Source: Paenibacillus plantiphilus
Lineage (GTDB): Bacteria > Bacillota > Bacilli > Paenibacillales > Paenibacillaceae
DNA: 64,000 nucleotides
Reading direction: 5' to 3'
NCBI RefSeq assembly: GCF_927798095.1
Contig: NZ_CAKMMF010000002.1
Coordinates: 125,115-189,114, forward strand
Shown: one piece after another, positions 25,480 through 34,668 of the stretch
How the letters are laid out: every line of letters begins with the position of its first letter
How positions within the stretch are numbered: position 1 is the first letter of the stretch
The notes under the pieces: model-generated
Told to the model about the DNA's origin: nothing
Seen by the model: the letters and a program-made list of their open reading frames with translations, nothing else
Databases searched by the model: none
Program-made: the position numbers and the translations under genes

Positions 25480-27582
25480 CTATTCCTTTTTAATTGAATA
25501 GAAAGAGATGGCAATGATAAAAGGTGCAATTAATGTAACAGAATAAAAGTATCTCGCATCTTGTGCAGGAGTCGAAATCATTAATCCCGCTGCTTCAAAC
25601 AAAACCGGCGCCACTATAAGCAGTGCTCTTCTATCATTACGACGAATGAAAATAAATCCAAAAAGTAGAACCGCAAATAAAAACATGGCTGGTCTCCAAA
25701 ACAACCAGTTATTTGAAGGTTTCTCAGTAAACCTAATGATTTTATTTATTGCTTCTTTTAACACTGGAAGAGCATTAAATTGAACTAAATTGTAGGGATT
25801 ATCAATGATTCCGATATTAGTTGTGTATGTATAACCATCTGTTGGCTGTTGAATTTTCCAAACCAAGGATGTCATGTTCTTCCAATCTTGAATGAAAATC
25901 GTTGGATTTCTTCCTGCTAGTTGAAGCCAATATCTAATAAAATCCCATTTATTCTCTGCCAAAATTTCCGCATTAAGTTTAGGGTGAAATAAAAGATAGT
26001 TTGCAGAATAGGGGGAGTATATCGTATCCTCTCCTTTCCAACTAGATATAGGCAATATTGAAGTGAATAAGCTCTGTTCTTCAGATCTTAAACCGACATT
26101 ATGATGTATCATTGTTCCCACTTGATGTAATTGAATACCGAATTTAAAATGTGGAGGCGCAGGTTCAACATTTAATAATCGAGATAATGGCCCACTTATA
26201 AAACCAATACCTAAAAGTACTGAGAGCGTTATTAACAGGCTCTTTTTCCAGTATTGCTTATAGAACAAAAACATGAGTACAATAACTCCAATTACAGTTA
26301 CTATTCCATTATGTCTGAAGAGTCCTACGCCAATCAAAACAACTATAAATAATGAAATATTTACTTTTGACTTCAGCCACTCATAATCAGATTTATAAAT
26401 ATATACCGTGAAAATAACCAACAACAGACTAAGCACAGCGAAAGGGATATCTTTCCATAACGTTACTGACATAACACCATTTACTGGATTGAGAGCATAG
26501 AAAAGCAGCAGAATGTATGTAATGGATTTATGAACCCCTAGCTTTCTGAGTTGATAAATAGCCCCTCCTAATATGGATGACATCAACAATATCTGACATA
26601 TTGATACCAATGCAGGTGAAGAGTTTATTTTATAAATGCCCCATAAAAGCAAGGTGTGCAAAATAGGGTGCCAATCAGTAAATTGTCCGGTTTGTATCTG
26701 CATGTACTGGTTAATAGAATCTGCACTCATATTAGCAGGGTAATAAATGATCAAGTAAACTATATAAATTATAAGTATTGTTCCACTATAAATAAAAAAC
26801 CGCGAGAATCTTCTTGTATGACCCTCACTTCTGACAGGCTTGTATGATAACAAGTATGTAATTGAGACAAATAATAATATGCTCAAAGAAATTACATTTA
26901 CAATAAAATTAACACCTTGTTCTATAGCAGACAGTTCAGACAATGAAAAGGATACCTCTTGTATAGTACCTGACTCACTGTAGAGATCTTTTTCGATTGT
27001 ATCACCATTAAAAGATACTATTGCTTTCCCACTCCACGGGTGGCTTCCGAGTTTTAGATTAACACTCTCGTCCACTTCTCCTTGCCAACTGAAAACAGCT
27101 CCTTTTACAGCAGACTCCAAAGAACCCTCAATAACTTTCCAACTGTTGCTGTCATAATTAATAGCAAGGTTCTCAAAACCAACTCGCTTACCATCAACAC
27201 TAAGTTCATTTATCCATACTTCTGAACCTTGTGCACTCGCATTCGCTTCTCCTTTAACTGTAATGGTTAGTTGAGAATCACGAGATGATTGAAAATACCC
27301 CGAATTAGGCCCGCTTAAAGGAATCGCCGCAATTAAAGCTAGAGCAAGAATACAACTGAAAACTAATGAAAGCCACAGAGATTTCCTGGAATTGGTCTTC
27401 ATTTTGCAAATAAATTTCGGTCCAACTTTTGATACTACACCAATAAATACAAATAGAATGAATAAAGCAGTTAAATAAGCCCCGATTCGTGACAATGGAA
27501 TATTCACTAAAATTGTATTATTCATAAATACAGTTAGAATTAGTGAAATAAAAAAATAAATCCATACAGTTCTATTCAGCAA
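25480..27582 (-). CDS. Large multi-pass membrane protein, DUF6020/GT-C-like
   Basis: About 700 residues with a mixed architecture: three N-terminal membrane helices, an extracytoplasmic beta-rich region (about 110-235), then about ten helices. The segment YYPANMSADSINQYMQIQTG followed by DWHPILHTLLLWG and TLWKDIPFAVL is the pattern of the DUF6020 family, regarded as GT-C-like. RHNG at the next helix start also fits. The start at TTG 27582 is preferred because the upstream TTG (27591) directly abuts AGGAG, whereas 27582 is nine bases away. Likely a lipid-linked-sugar transferase acting outside the membrane; acceptor unknown. Confidence 0.65.
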   Translation of the reverse strand: MLNRTVWIYFFISLILTVFMNNTILVNIPLSRIGAYLTALFILFVFIGVVSKVGPKFICKMKTNSRKSLWLSLVFSCILALALIAAIPLSGPNSGYFQSSRDSQLTITVKGEANASAQGSEVWINELSVDGKRVGFENLAINYDSNSWKVIEGSLESAVKGAVFSWQGEVDESVNLKLGSHPWSGKAIVSFNGDTIEKDLYSESGTIQEVSFSLSELSAIEQGVNFIVNVISLSILLFVSITYLLSYKPVRSEGHTRRFSRFFIYSGTILIIYIVYLIIYYPANMSADSINQYMQIQTGQFTDWHPILHTLLLWGIYKINSSPALVSICQILLMSSILGGAIYQLRKLGVHKSITYILLLFYALNPVNGVMSVTLWKDIPFAVLSLLLVIFTVYIYKSDYEWLKSKVNISLFIVVLIGVGLFRHNGIVTVIGVIVLMFLFYKQYWKKSLLITLSVLLGIGFISGPLSRLLNVEPAPPHFKFGIQLHQVGTMIHHNVGLRSEEQSLFTSILPISSWKGEDTIYSPYSANYLLFHPKLNAEILAENKWDFIRYWLQLAGRNPTIFIQDWKNMTSLVWKIQQPTDGYTYTTNIGIIDNPYNLVQFNALPVLKEAINKIIRFTEKPSNNWLFWRPAMFLFAVLLFGFIFIRRNDRRALLIVAPVLFEAAGLMISTPAQDARYFYSVTLIAPFIIAISFYSIKKE

Positions 27583-27610
27583 CTCAGGCAACTCCTGACA
27601 GTATTTAGAT

Positions 27611-29176
27611 TCATCTGAACAGTTTATGCAACTTAAGTTTAAAAAACAGAGATAAAAGCTTTTTCCCGGTGTTTGAGTTCACAATACGCATCAATTCATA
27701 TTTCATTTGGTTTCTGTCTTGCGTATCAATAATCTCGGAATGAGTAGAAAAAACCAAATCGGGATATTCTAAAGTAGGGTTATTCCATAAATATCCTGGT
27801 CCATTTGCATAAACAAGATTATACAACTCTGCACCGTATTTGTTAAATAGTTCCGGGTGTTCAATTGTAATTTTTTTATATAACTCTACAACTATTTCTC
27901 TATCAAATTTTCTTGACATAGAATCGGTTCGAATCCTATAGCTAACTAAAGGACTCGGTATAGAAATGCCGATGCACCCTGCCTCACACATACTTATCCA
28001 TGCCTCATAATCTTCCATCCCCTTATCCATTTGCAGTTTATTCAATCCAAAACTAATAAAATCACTTTTCCTAATAACAGGAAATGCAGCCAACATATTC
28101 GTCAGCAGCAAGTACGGGAATTCAGCATTGTATGTTACCCAAATGTCATCCCGCTTACCGAAATACTGTACCCAAGAATATATGAAAGATACATTACTGT
28201 AACATTCCAATAAGTCAATCGATCTCGCATAGTATTCAGGCGATACCAGATCATCTGCATCTAAAAATGTAATATATTCACCTTGTGCAGCATGAGCGCC
28301 AACATTTCTGGCATTTGCCAAGCCTTGATTCTCAATATCAATAATTCGGATGCTACTATATTTTTCTTTAAGTTGGGACATTAACTCAATACTCATTTCT
28401 TCATCGCTACCATCATTAATGATAAGGATTTCATAGTGCTCATACTGACTATCAAAAATGCTTTGCAAGGTTTCAACTAAGTACTGTCCTAAATTGTAGA
28501 AAGGAATGATAATCGATAGCATCCCTTTGGTTCCTCCTACTTGTATAGCAGGCTTACTATAGGGTAAGTTATGATTGGGTGAAGGAAAAATCTTTGAATA
28601 AGTGGAATTCACGCCTAATTTTTCAACACAATGATCAAACAAATTTCCGCTGCTCAAATCACACAATGCATCTTCTTTCACATAACATCTTGCAATTTTT
28701 GCTGCATCTTCATCCCATACAACAACACAATCTGATGCGGCAAGACAAAATTTTTCCGTTTGACGTACCCAATATAATGGGAAGCGGTAACTGCCGTGAT
28801 CAGAAAAATGACTGATGTTAGATTTAGAAAACAATAAAATTATAGGAATATCTTTTAACTGCGGATGGCGTGTCCATTTGTGCTGCAATAAAAAGTAAGC
28901 ATAACTGGCTGCTGCATTCACTACAATTAGGTCGGGCTTAGAAGACACTATACATTCATCTATCATTTCTTCTGTTAAATTTAATGATGACGCCAACGGC
29001 TCGCCAAGATGAATTCCAGGAAGATGAGAGGTTGTTCGAATTTTTTTGATTTTACTGGGATCACAATCATATTTATCGTAATTACTAAATATTAAGACAT
29101 CCATTTTGTTAAGCCACTTCTCAACACTACTTGGAAGTTCGACCTCCCCCTTACCTGGAGCAAACCATACTTTCAT
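27611..29176 (-). CDS. Two-domain glycosyltransferase with C-terminal GT2 domain
   Basis: 521 residues. Residues about 215-440 form a standard GT2 domain: SIIIPFYNLGQYLVETLQSI, INDGSDEE, NQGLANARNVGA and FLDADD for metal and sugar-nucleotide binding, then a D-x-D-like MEDYEAW in place of the general base region. The first 200 residues look like a separate Rossmann-type half (FAPGKGEVELP, PDLIVVNAAASYAYF, VVVWDEDAAKIA), similar to the N-terminal half of a GT-B enzyme. This may be a bifunctional enzyme or a fusion with a degenerate partner. It sits between the GT4 gene and the DUF6020-like gene. Confidence 0.75.
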   Translation of the reverse strand: MKVWFAPGKGEVELPSSVEKWLNKMDVLIFSNYDKYDCDPSKIKKIRTTSHLPGIHLGEPLASSLNLTEEMIDECIVSSKPDLIVVNAAASYAYFLLQHKWTRHPQLKDIPIILLFSKSNISHFSDHGSYRFPLYWVRQTEKFCLAASDCVVVWDEDAAKIARCYVKEDALCDLSSGNLFDHCVEKLGVNSTYSKIFPSPNHNLPYSKPAIQVGGTKGMLSIIIPFYNLGQYLVETLQSIFDSQYEHYEILIINDGSDEEMSIELMSQLKEKYSSIRIIDIENQGLANARNVGAHAAQGEYITFLDADDLVSPEYYARSIDLLECYSNVSFIYSWVQYFGKRDDIWVTYNAEFPYLLLTNMLAAFPVIRKSDFISFGLNKLQMDKGMEDYEAWISMCEAGCIGISIPSPLVSYRIRTDSMSRKFDREIVVELYKKITIEHPELFNKYGAELYNLVYANGPGYLWNNPTLEYPDLVFSTHSEIIDTQDRNQMKYELMRIVNSNTGKKLLSLFFKLKLHKLFR

Positions 29177-29194
29177 CTTAGCACCACCACACTT

Positions 29195-31225
29195 TCAACT
29201 TCGTTTCGCTACCCTGTATGCCAGTTGAAGAATTTTTCCCGCCAATTTCCCTTTAACACCACTCATGCCATCTACTCTAGCTTTTAACCTGTGATAGATT
29301 TTCCTCTTCAGAACGATCTCCTGATTAGACCTTGATTCAGAGTTGCTCTCCATTGAGAGATAAGGCCATAATTCAAAAGGCATCCACTCCCTCTCCTTGG
29401 AAAGACTATGTGAGAACAATACATTTTGACTGCTGCTAATATCCAAACTGTAATCGGATGTATGAATGAGTACTTCCGGAATCACGTAGCCTTCCTTATT
29501 CACATTTAAACGCTCAGCATAAGCTCCATACCTGATATCGTAAATATCTCTTAGCGTTGAATTGTTTTTCCCACGACAAATCATTCTCGTTAATGCTTCA
29601 TATGGCATATAAGGATTATTCCGATGAAGTTCGTATTGCAGAGGATGGGTCTGCTTACCTGAATTATAGCATCCAACGTACTGCACATCAGAATTATTCA
29701 AAAATACTTGCTTTGATTTTGTTAAATAGACAGGACTAATATTATCATCTAAATAGCATACCAGATAGTGTTCGCCTATCTTTAAATTCTCAACTTCGGT
29801 AAGATCAAGCTTTCTTGCGTATCTCATCTTACCTAAAAAAGCAACTGGCATTCCCTGTCCTTCAGCACTATTTAAAACATAGCTTCTCTCTGGATTAACC
29901 CCAGGCAATTGATGAAATTTATTAATTTGATCAAAACTCACCGGTATCGGGCTTTCATTGATGATAATAAGAGAAAGATCGAATGGAATTTCCACCCTAT
30001 TCTGATGATTGTCTATAAAGATTTCATTTGAATTATAAACTTCTATAAATTCTGATGGTTTAACTACTGTATACGGTCTGGATAAATTCCGCAAAAGCTC
30101 ATCATCTTCAAATAATCGAGATATATTCCTCATCAAATCTGCACTTGACCCGTCAAAAAAAAGAGCATTTCTCTCATGAGTAAAGAAATCCTGGAAAGCT
30201 GGTATAGAATTGCAGATTACAGGGACTCCTAAATTATACAGTTCGTGAATACTGTAACAAAATGATTCAACAAAGTTGGGGAAAATAGAAAATCTTATTG
30301 TTTGAAGTATCTTCTCTAGTTCTTTTCTATTAAGCTGACCAGTGAACACAAACCTTTTTTGTAGCTCATTAGGGATTCTCTTAAGAAGCTGTTCCTTATA
30401 AGGCACTCCATTCGCATCTAAACCATCATAACCAACTAAAAAAAATCGGGTTCGATTCGTTGGATTCAAGGATATATAAGAAAGTGCTGCATCAATATAC
30501 AGATCCACACCTTTTAGTTGGAATATCCTACCATAAAATAGGACATCTTGTTTTTCATTGCTTTGTTTATACTCAATGCCTTCCCATGCTTTCACCGGAG
30601 GAGTCGAAATTTTTATTTTATTTTCTGTTACTTTATATCTCTGGGCATAAATTTGCCCCCATCCTTTTGAGGGAGCAAGAAGAATATCCGCATTTCTTAT
30701 AGCATCTTTCTCCATCTGATACATCTCTAGTTTTTCATGCTTGAAATCCAGCTGATTCTGTTCTAAATCCATTAAGTCAATTGTACAGTGTGCACGGACG
30801 GCTAGTATACAATTTCTAAATTGCCCCTCATACTTCTTTGCTTGGATGGAAAAGTATCCTATCCCAACGTAATCAAAAAACTCTATAAAATCAACTTTTT
30901 CCCTAAAGGAAATTTTTTTTAATCCGCAATAAAACTGGAAACTTTTCCATAAAAACAAATTCCGGAAATGATCAATTGCCGGTAAATCCAAATCTTGAAG
31001 CAATGTTTGAAGACACTCTACTTTAATATGATCTGGATTAGGAAGAGTAGACTGATACTGTTCTGAGAACAGCTGACATTCATGTAGTGGCATATCCAAG
31101 AGCAATATTATCTGATTCTTCGGATCTTGCAATAATTCGTGAATTGCACTCCAAATAAATACACCACACCCGCCTGGGTTAATTGGTGCCAGTTCATAAG
31201 AAACAAATACATACGTTCTCGTCAT
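29195..31225 (-). CDS. GT4-type glycosyltransferase with unassigned C-terminal domain
   Basis: Residues about 1-385 are a GT-B enzyme of the GT4 type: YELAPINPGGCG near the start (donor-side glycine loop), VRAHCTIDLMDLEQ, LFYGRIFQLKGVDL (inter-domain segment), and FPNFVESFCYSIHELYNLGVPVI, the E-x7-E motif region. The following 280 residues do not resemble a GT domain: one part contains YLVCYLDDNISP, which looks like a DxD site, so it might hold a second, divergent transferase. The start at 31225 is 4 bases after the previous stop; the longer frame (ATG at 31255) lacks a ribosome site. Confidence 0.75.
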   Translation of the reverse strand: MTRTYVFVSYELAPINPGGCGVFIWSAIHELLQDPKNQIILLLDMPLHECQLFSEQYQSTLPNPDHIKVECLQTLLQDLDLPAIDHFRNLFLWKSFQFYCGLKKISFREKVDFIEFFDYVGIGYFSIQAKKYEGQFRNCILAVRAHCTIDLMDLEQNQLDFKHEKLEMYQMEKDAIRNADILLAPSKGWGQIYAQRYKVTENKIKISTPPVKAWEGIEYKQSNEKQDVLFYGRIFQLKGVDLYIDAALSYISLNPTNRTRFFLVGYDGLDANGVPYKEQLLKRIPNELQKRFVFTGQLNRKELEKILQTIRFSIFPNFVESFCYSIHELYNLGVPVICNSIPAFQDFFTHERNALFFDGSSADLMRNISRLFEDDELLRNLSRPYTVVKPSEFIEVYNSNEIFIDNHQNRVEIPFDLSLIIINESPIPVSFDQINKFHQLPGVNPERSYVLNSAEGQGMPVAFLGKMRYARKLDLTEVENLKIGEHYLVCYLDDNISPVYLTKSKQVFLNNSDVQYVGCYNSGKQTHPLQYELHRNNPYMPYEALTRMICRGKNNSTLRDIYDIRYGAYAERLNVNKEGYVIPEVLIHTSDYSLDISSSQNVLFSHSLSKEREWMPFELWPYLSMESNSESRSNQEIVLKRKIYHRLKARVDGMSGVKGKLAGKILQLAYRVAKRS

Positions 31226-31229
31226 CTCT

Positions 31230-33404
31230 CTACGACTCTCTTCCCAGAAATTCATTTACACTTTGTATAGACGAGCTTCGATTTGCTTCTCGCCATTCTT
31301 TATATAAATGAATAATTTCTTCTTTGTAACGCAATGCCATTTCAGCTTTTTTGGCAATTTCAACAGGATCATCAGGTTTATTGACCACAAGATAATCCTT
31401 TAATTTAGAACTATCTTCGAAATAATGATGATTAGGTCCGGTAATGCATGGAATCCCCATCTCTAAACTTTCTAAAGGCAATAAAGGCGCGCATTCTGAG
31501 AACGTGATATAGAAGTTAATATCATTTTCGCTCATTTTGCTTAGCATTTCACTGCGTGGTACTGTAGTTTGATTCCCATCAATTCTTATATCTAATTGAT
31601 GAGCAAATTGTTTCATTCGCTCATTATATGGAGTCGCATTAATTTGAGCTCCCTTGATTAAGCTCGCCGCCGCAATTTGCGTGTATGCATTTTTATTCCA
31701 TGTATTTCCTGATGCATACAATCCGATAATAACCTGTCCCTCAGCAGTATTAACTTTTCTTTTCTCTAATTCAGTTTCAAATGTGATTGCATTCTTAACA
31801 AAAAAAGTACGGAAACCTTTTAACCGATATAGTTCTGCCATACTTGCCTTGGCAAATCCAAGTGAGTCAATAATATTCAAGTAATACAGGTGGAGTATTT
31901 CCTGGAATCGTATCCAAGAGTAGTCCTCAGACATATGGGTTGTGTTCCCATGCCAAAAAACCTTTATAGATGTCTCAGGTGAGATACTTTTAATTTTCAC
32001 AGCCAAATCGTGATATCCGATCGCAAAACCGCTGAAAGTAATAGTTCTAAACTTTTTCGCGCCAAGAATAATAGCAATATTATTCATCTGTTCTTTATTA
32101 TGAATTTCTTTTACTTCTATTGTCGTATTAAATAATTCATTGGTGGAATTCGAGACCCCCAACCATTCCGGTTGATATATGGCAACATCGGCCCCTTCCG
32201 AAATTAATTCCACCTTATTCTTTATTGCAGAAGTAATACTGTCAAACTGCTCATTTGCTTCTAGGGTGGTATTATTTATTTCGACTGCATCTAAGCGACT
32301 GTTTCTATTCCGCTTCACAAAAGCGCGTAGAGGTCTAGTCATAGCATAAAAACGATCCATGCTTCTAAAACGTGCGACCAATTTCCATGCCAATGAACCT
32401 TGAATATCTTCCAACACTGAACTCAGATAAATATTGTTCGTTTCCAGTTCATTTGTTTTTCTACTTAAATCACTATTAATTGATTGGAGTTGACTCACTC
32501 TTGAATTCAACTCATTGTTTGAGAGACGAAACTCGTTGTTCATTTCCGTTAATTTATTTTTCTTGCTTTCCAATTCAGTTAGTATCTGTTTTGCCTTTTC
32601 GCATTCTGACTCTAATGCTTTTATTTGTTGATCTAAAGTTCCCTCTCTCTCTTGACGATTTTGGAGTTCAATAGTTCTCCAGCCAACTTCACCTTCAAAT
32701 TCCTGCATACGCGGCAGTATTCGTTGATCAATTAAATAAAGCCTTCTATACATCGTTTTAATTTCCACTTGCTGATAACGAATATCATCAGAAAGCGGAA
32801 TAAAGTATATATCTTGATTGGATGCCACTTTACTTAATATGATGCATTTTTTTTGTAGAGCAGCATAGTCTTCTACAATAGCATGCCCCCAGCAACCACT
32901 ATGATCTTCAAAAACCAATTGAGAAGATTCTACATGTGTATTCTCAAAATGTAGAATGCCATGTTTAGATACCCTTATGAGCTCTGCCAGTATTCCTTGA
33001 AGATGCTCCGGACGGATATGAATCAAGACAGAAACCGTGTATACAATATCGAAGAACTTATCTGGAAAAGGAAGTTTTGTTCGCGGTTCAATTAAAATCA
33101 TTCGGTTTATCAATTCTTGCTTATCAGCTAATCTATTTTTCAAACTATCTAACATAGTAGGGCTTTGATCCACGCCATATACTTCAATGTTACTAAGTTC
33201 ATCCAAGTACTCGACATGCCTTCCAAATCCAACGCCAAATTCTAATACTTTCGATTGGTTTGGAAGCTTGGAAAATATACTAGATAGAACTACTTCTTGA
33301 ATACCATATAAGGGCTGCATGGAGCGTCTTTTTTCGACTTCATCCATCCACCCCAAGCCATTTTCTTGCCACCACATCTCGTTCTCAAAAATTTTATTTT
33401 CCAT
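31230..33404 (-). CDS. Methyltransferase / coiled-coil / glycosyltransferase fusion
   Basis: 724 residues in three parts. Residues about 1-200 are a class I SAM-dependent methyltransferase: VLEFGVGFGRHVEYL is motif I, VYGVDQSP motif II, DIVYTVSVLIHI motif IV. Residues about 245-345 form a coiled coil (long Glu/Lys/Leu/Asn heptads). Residues about 400-724 look like a GT-B half, with GLYASGNTW and FSECAPLLPLESLEMGIPCITGPNHHYF (split by the E-x7-E region). The gene overlaps wzt by 11 bases. This layout recalls WbdD of E. coli O9a (methyl cap plus coiled-coil ruler) and the methylrhamnosyl enzyme WsaE of Geobacillus. A chain-capping role is inferred. Confidence 0.78.
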   Translation of the reverse strand: MENKIFENEMWWQENGLGWMDEVEKRRSMQPLYGIQEVVLSSIFSKLPNQSKVLEFGVGFGRHVEYLDELSNIEVYGVDQSPTMLDSLKNRLADKQELINRMILIEPRTKLPFPDKFFDIVYTVSVLIHIRPEHLQGILAELIRVSKHGILHFENTHVESSQLVFEDHSGCWGHAIVEDYAALQKKCIILSKVASNQDIYFIPLSDDIRYQQVEIKTMYRRLYLIDQRILPRMQEFEGEVGWRTIELQNRQEREGTLDQQIKALESECEKAKQILTELESKKNKLTEMNNEFRLSNNELNSRVSQLQSINSDLSRKTNELETNNIYLSSVLEDIQGSLAWKLVARFRSMDRFYAMTRPLRAFVKRNRNSRLDAVEINNTTLEANEQFDSITSAIKNKVELISEGADVAIYQPEWLGVSNSTNELFNTTIEVKEIHNKEQMNNIAIILGAKKFRTITFSGFAIGYHDLAVKIKSISPETSIKVFWHGNTTHMSEDYSWIRFQEILHLYYLNIIDSLGFAKASMAELYRLKGFRTFFVKNAITFETELEKRKVNTAEGQVIIGLYASGNTWNKNAYTQIAAASLIKGAQINATPYNERMKQFAHQLDIRIDGNQTTVPRSEMLSKMSENDINFYITFSECAPLLPLESLEMGIPCITGPNHHYFEDSSKLKDYLVVNKPDDPVEIAKKAEMALRYKEEIIHLYKEWREANRSSSIQSVNEFLGRES

Positions 33405-34668
33405 TTGAGTCTCCTCTTACCTTGATTTCAACTGGTACATGTATTTTATAATGAACAGGCCTGTCTAGTTTCCGTACAACTTCAAAAGCAACAACCCCAT
33501 CAATTTGTTCGTACAAGTAAACATCCGAGTAATTTTTATCTGTTACTCGATTCAAAGCAACAGATATGGAATAACTCCCCTGCCGCAGCAAAACTGGGAA
33601 ATTAAAGCTTACCCTTTTCACTTCTTCCTTCTCCATATCAAATAAATCAATTTTCTCATCAAACATTGTTGTTCCGAATAAATCAATACCTGTAATATCT
33701 CGCACTAAGAAAGATATATTGACATTGTCTGTCTTAATTTTAGATTTTATTTTACAATCCAGAATAATATTTTGCCCAAACTCAACTGCTTTTATTGGAT
33801 TACCAACATAGTCTAGAGTTTCTACCGCCTCAAAAGAAACTTCTCCTTTTCCATATTTAAAATCACTTTTACTGGTTGCAGCATAGTTGTCGTTGCTATC
33901 ATCATCACTGTCTGTTCCAGCAACATTATTTAGTTCTTCACGAATCATCGCCAAATATTGGTTAGTTATTCGTTCTGAAGTGCCAACATTAATCAATTTT
34001 CCCTTTTGCATTAATATTGCGGAATTACACATCGATTTTATCGAATCCACAGAATGACTAACAAATAATAATGTGACCCCTTGGTCCTTCAATTGTCTCA
34101 TCTTAGAGACACATTTAGCTTGAAATGCCATGTCTCCTACCGCCAAAATTTCATCGATAATCAATATATCCGGATCCATATTTATTGCTACTGCAAAAGC
34201 TAAACGTGCAAACATACCGCTGGAGTAAGTTTTAACAGGTTGTTCTAAGTGATCTCCAATATCAGCGAAATCTTCAATTTCTTTTATTTTCTCCTGAAGC
34301 GCATCTCTATTAATTCCAAACATAGCAGCGTTCAAATATATATTTTCTTTGCCTGTAAATTCAGGATTAAATCCCGAACCCAATTCTAAAAGAGCAACTA
34401 CCTTCCCGTTTACCTGTACATCTCCGGTTGAAGGCGCAACCGTCCCTGCTATTATTTGCAGCAATGTGGATTTTCCAGACCCATTCTTCCCCACTATTCC
34501 TACAGTATCACCTTTTTTCACTTCAAAAGAGACATCATCAAGTGCTTTAAATTCCTCATGCCGTATTTTTTTCGTAAAGAATTGAAAAAATCTCGCACTA
34601 GGTGAATGGTACATCTGGTATGCCTTACTAATTCCATCAACTTTAATCGCTACCTCATTAGATAACAT
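33394..34668 (-). CDS. wzt: ABC transporter ATP-binding protein with C-terminal glycan-binding domain
   Basis: ATPase of an ABC-2 polysaccharide exporter. Residues about 1-245 hold Walker A GKNGSGKST, the signature YSSGM, and Walker B DILIIDE followed by the H-loop VSHS. The remaining about 180 residues form a beta-rich domain like the Wzt C-terminal carbohydrate-binding module, which in E. coli O9a recognises the capped chain end. The ATG at 34668 has AGGGAT upstream and lies within the end of the permease gene (11-base overlap). Partnered with the permease and with the methyltransferase fusion just downstream. Confidence 0.88.
   Translation of the reverse strand: MLSNEVAIKVDGISKAYQMYHSPSARFFQFFTKKIRHEEFKALDDVSFEVKKGDTVGIVGKNGSGKSTLLQIIAGTVAPSTGDVQVNGKVVALLELGSGFNPEFTGKENIYLNAAMFGINRDALQEKIKEIEDFADIGDHLEQPVKTYSSGMFARLAFAVAINMDPDILIIDEILAVGDMAFQAKCVSKMRQLKDQGVTLLFVSHSVDSIKSMCNSAILMQKGKLINVGTSERITNQYLAMIREELNNVAGTDSDDDSNDNYAATSKSDFKYGKGEVSFEAVETLDYVGNPIKAVEFGQNIILDCKIKSKIKTDNVNISFLVRDITGIDLFGTTMFDEKIDLFDMEKEEVKRVSFNFPVLLRQGSYSISVALNRVTDKNYSDVYLYEQIDGVVAFEVVRKLDRPVHYKIHVPVEIKVRGDSNGK

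Noticed and set aside
31226-31255. Longer N-terminus of the GT4 gene starting at 31255
   Set aside because: No ribosome site there, and the extra codons overlap the preceding gene; ATG 31225 is better placed.
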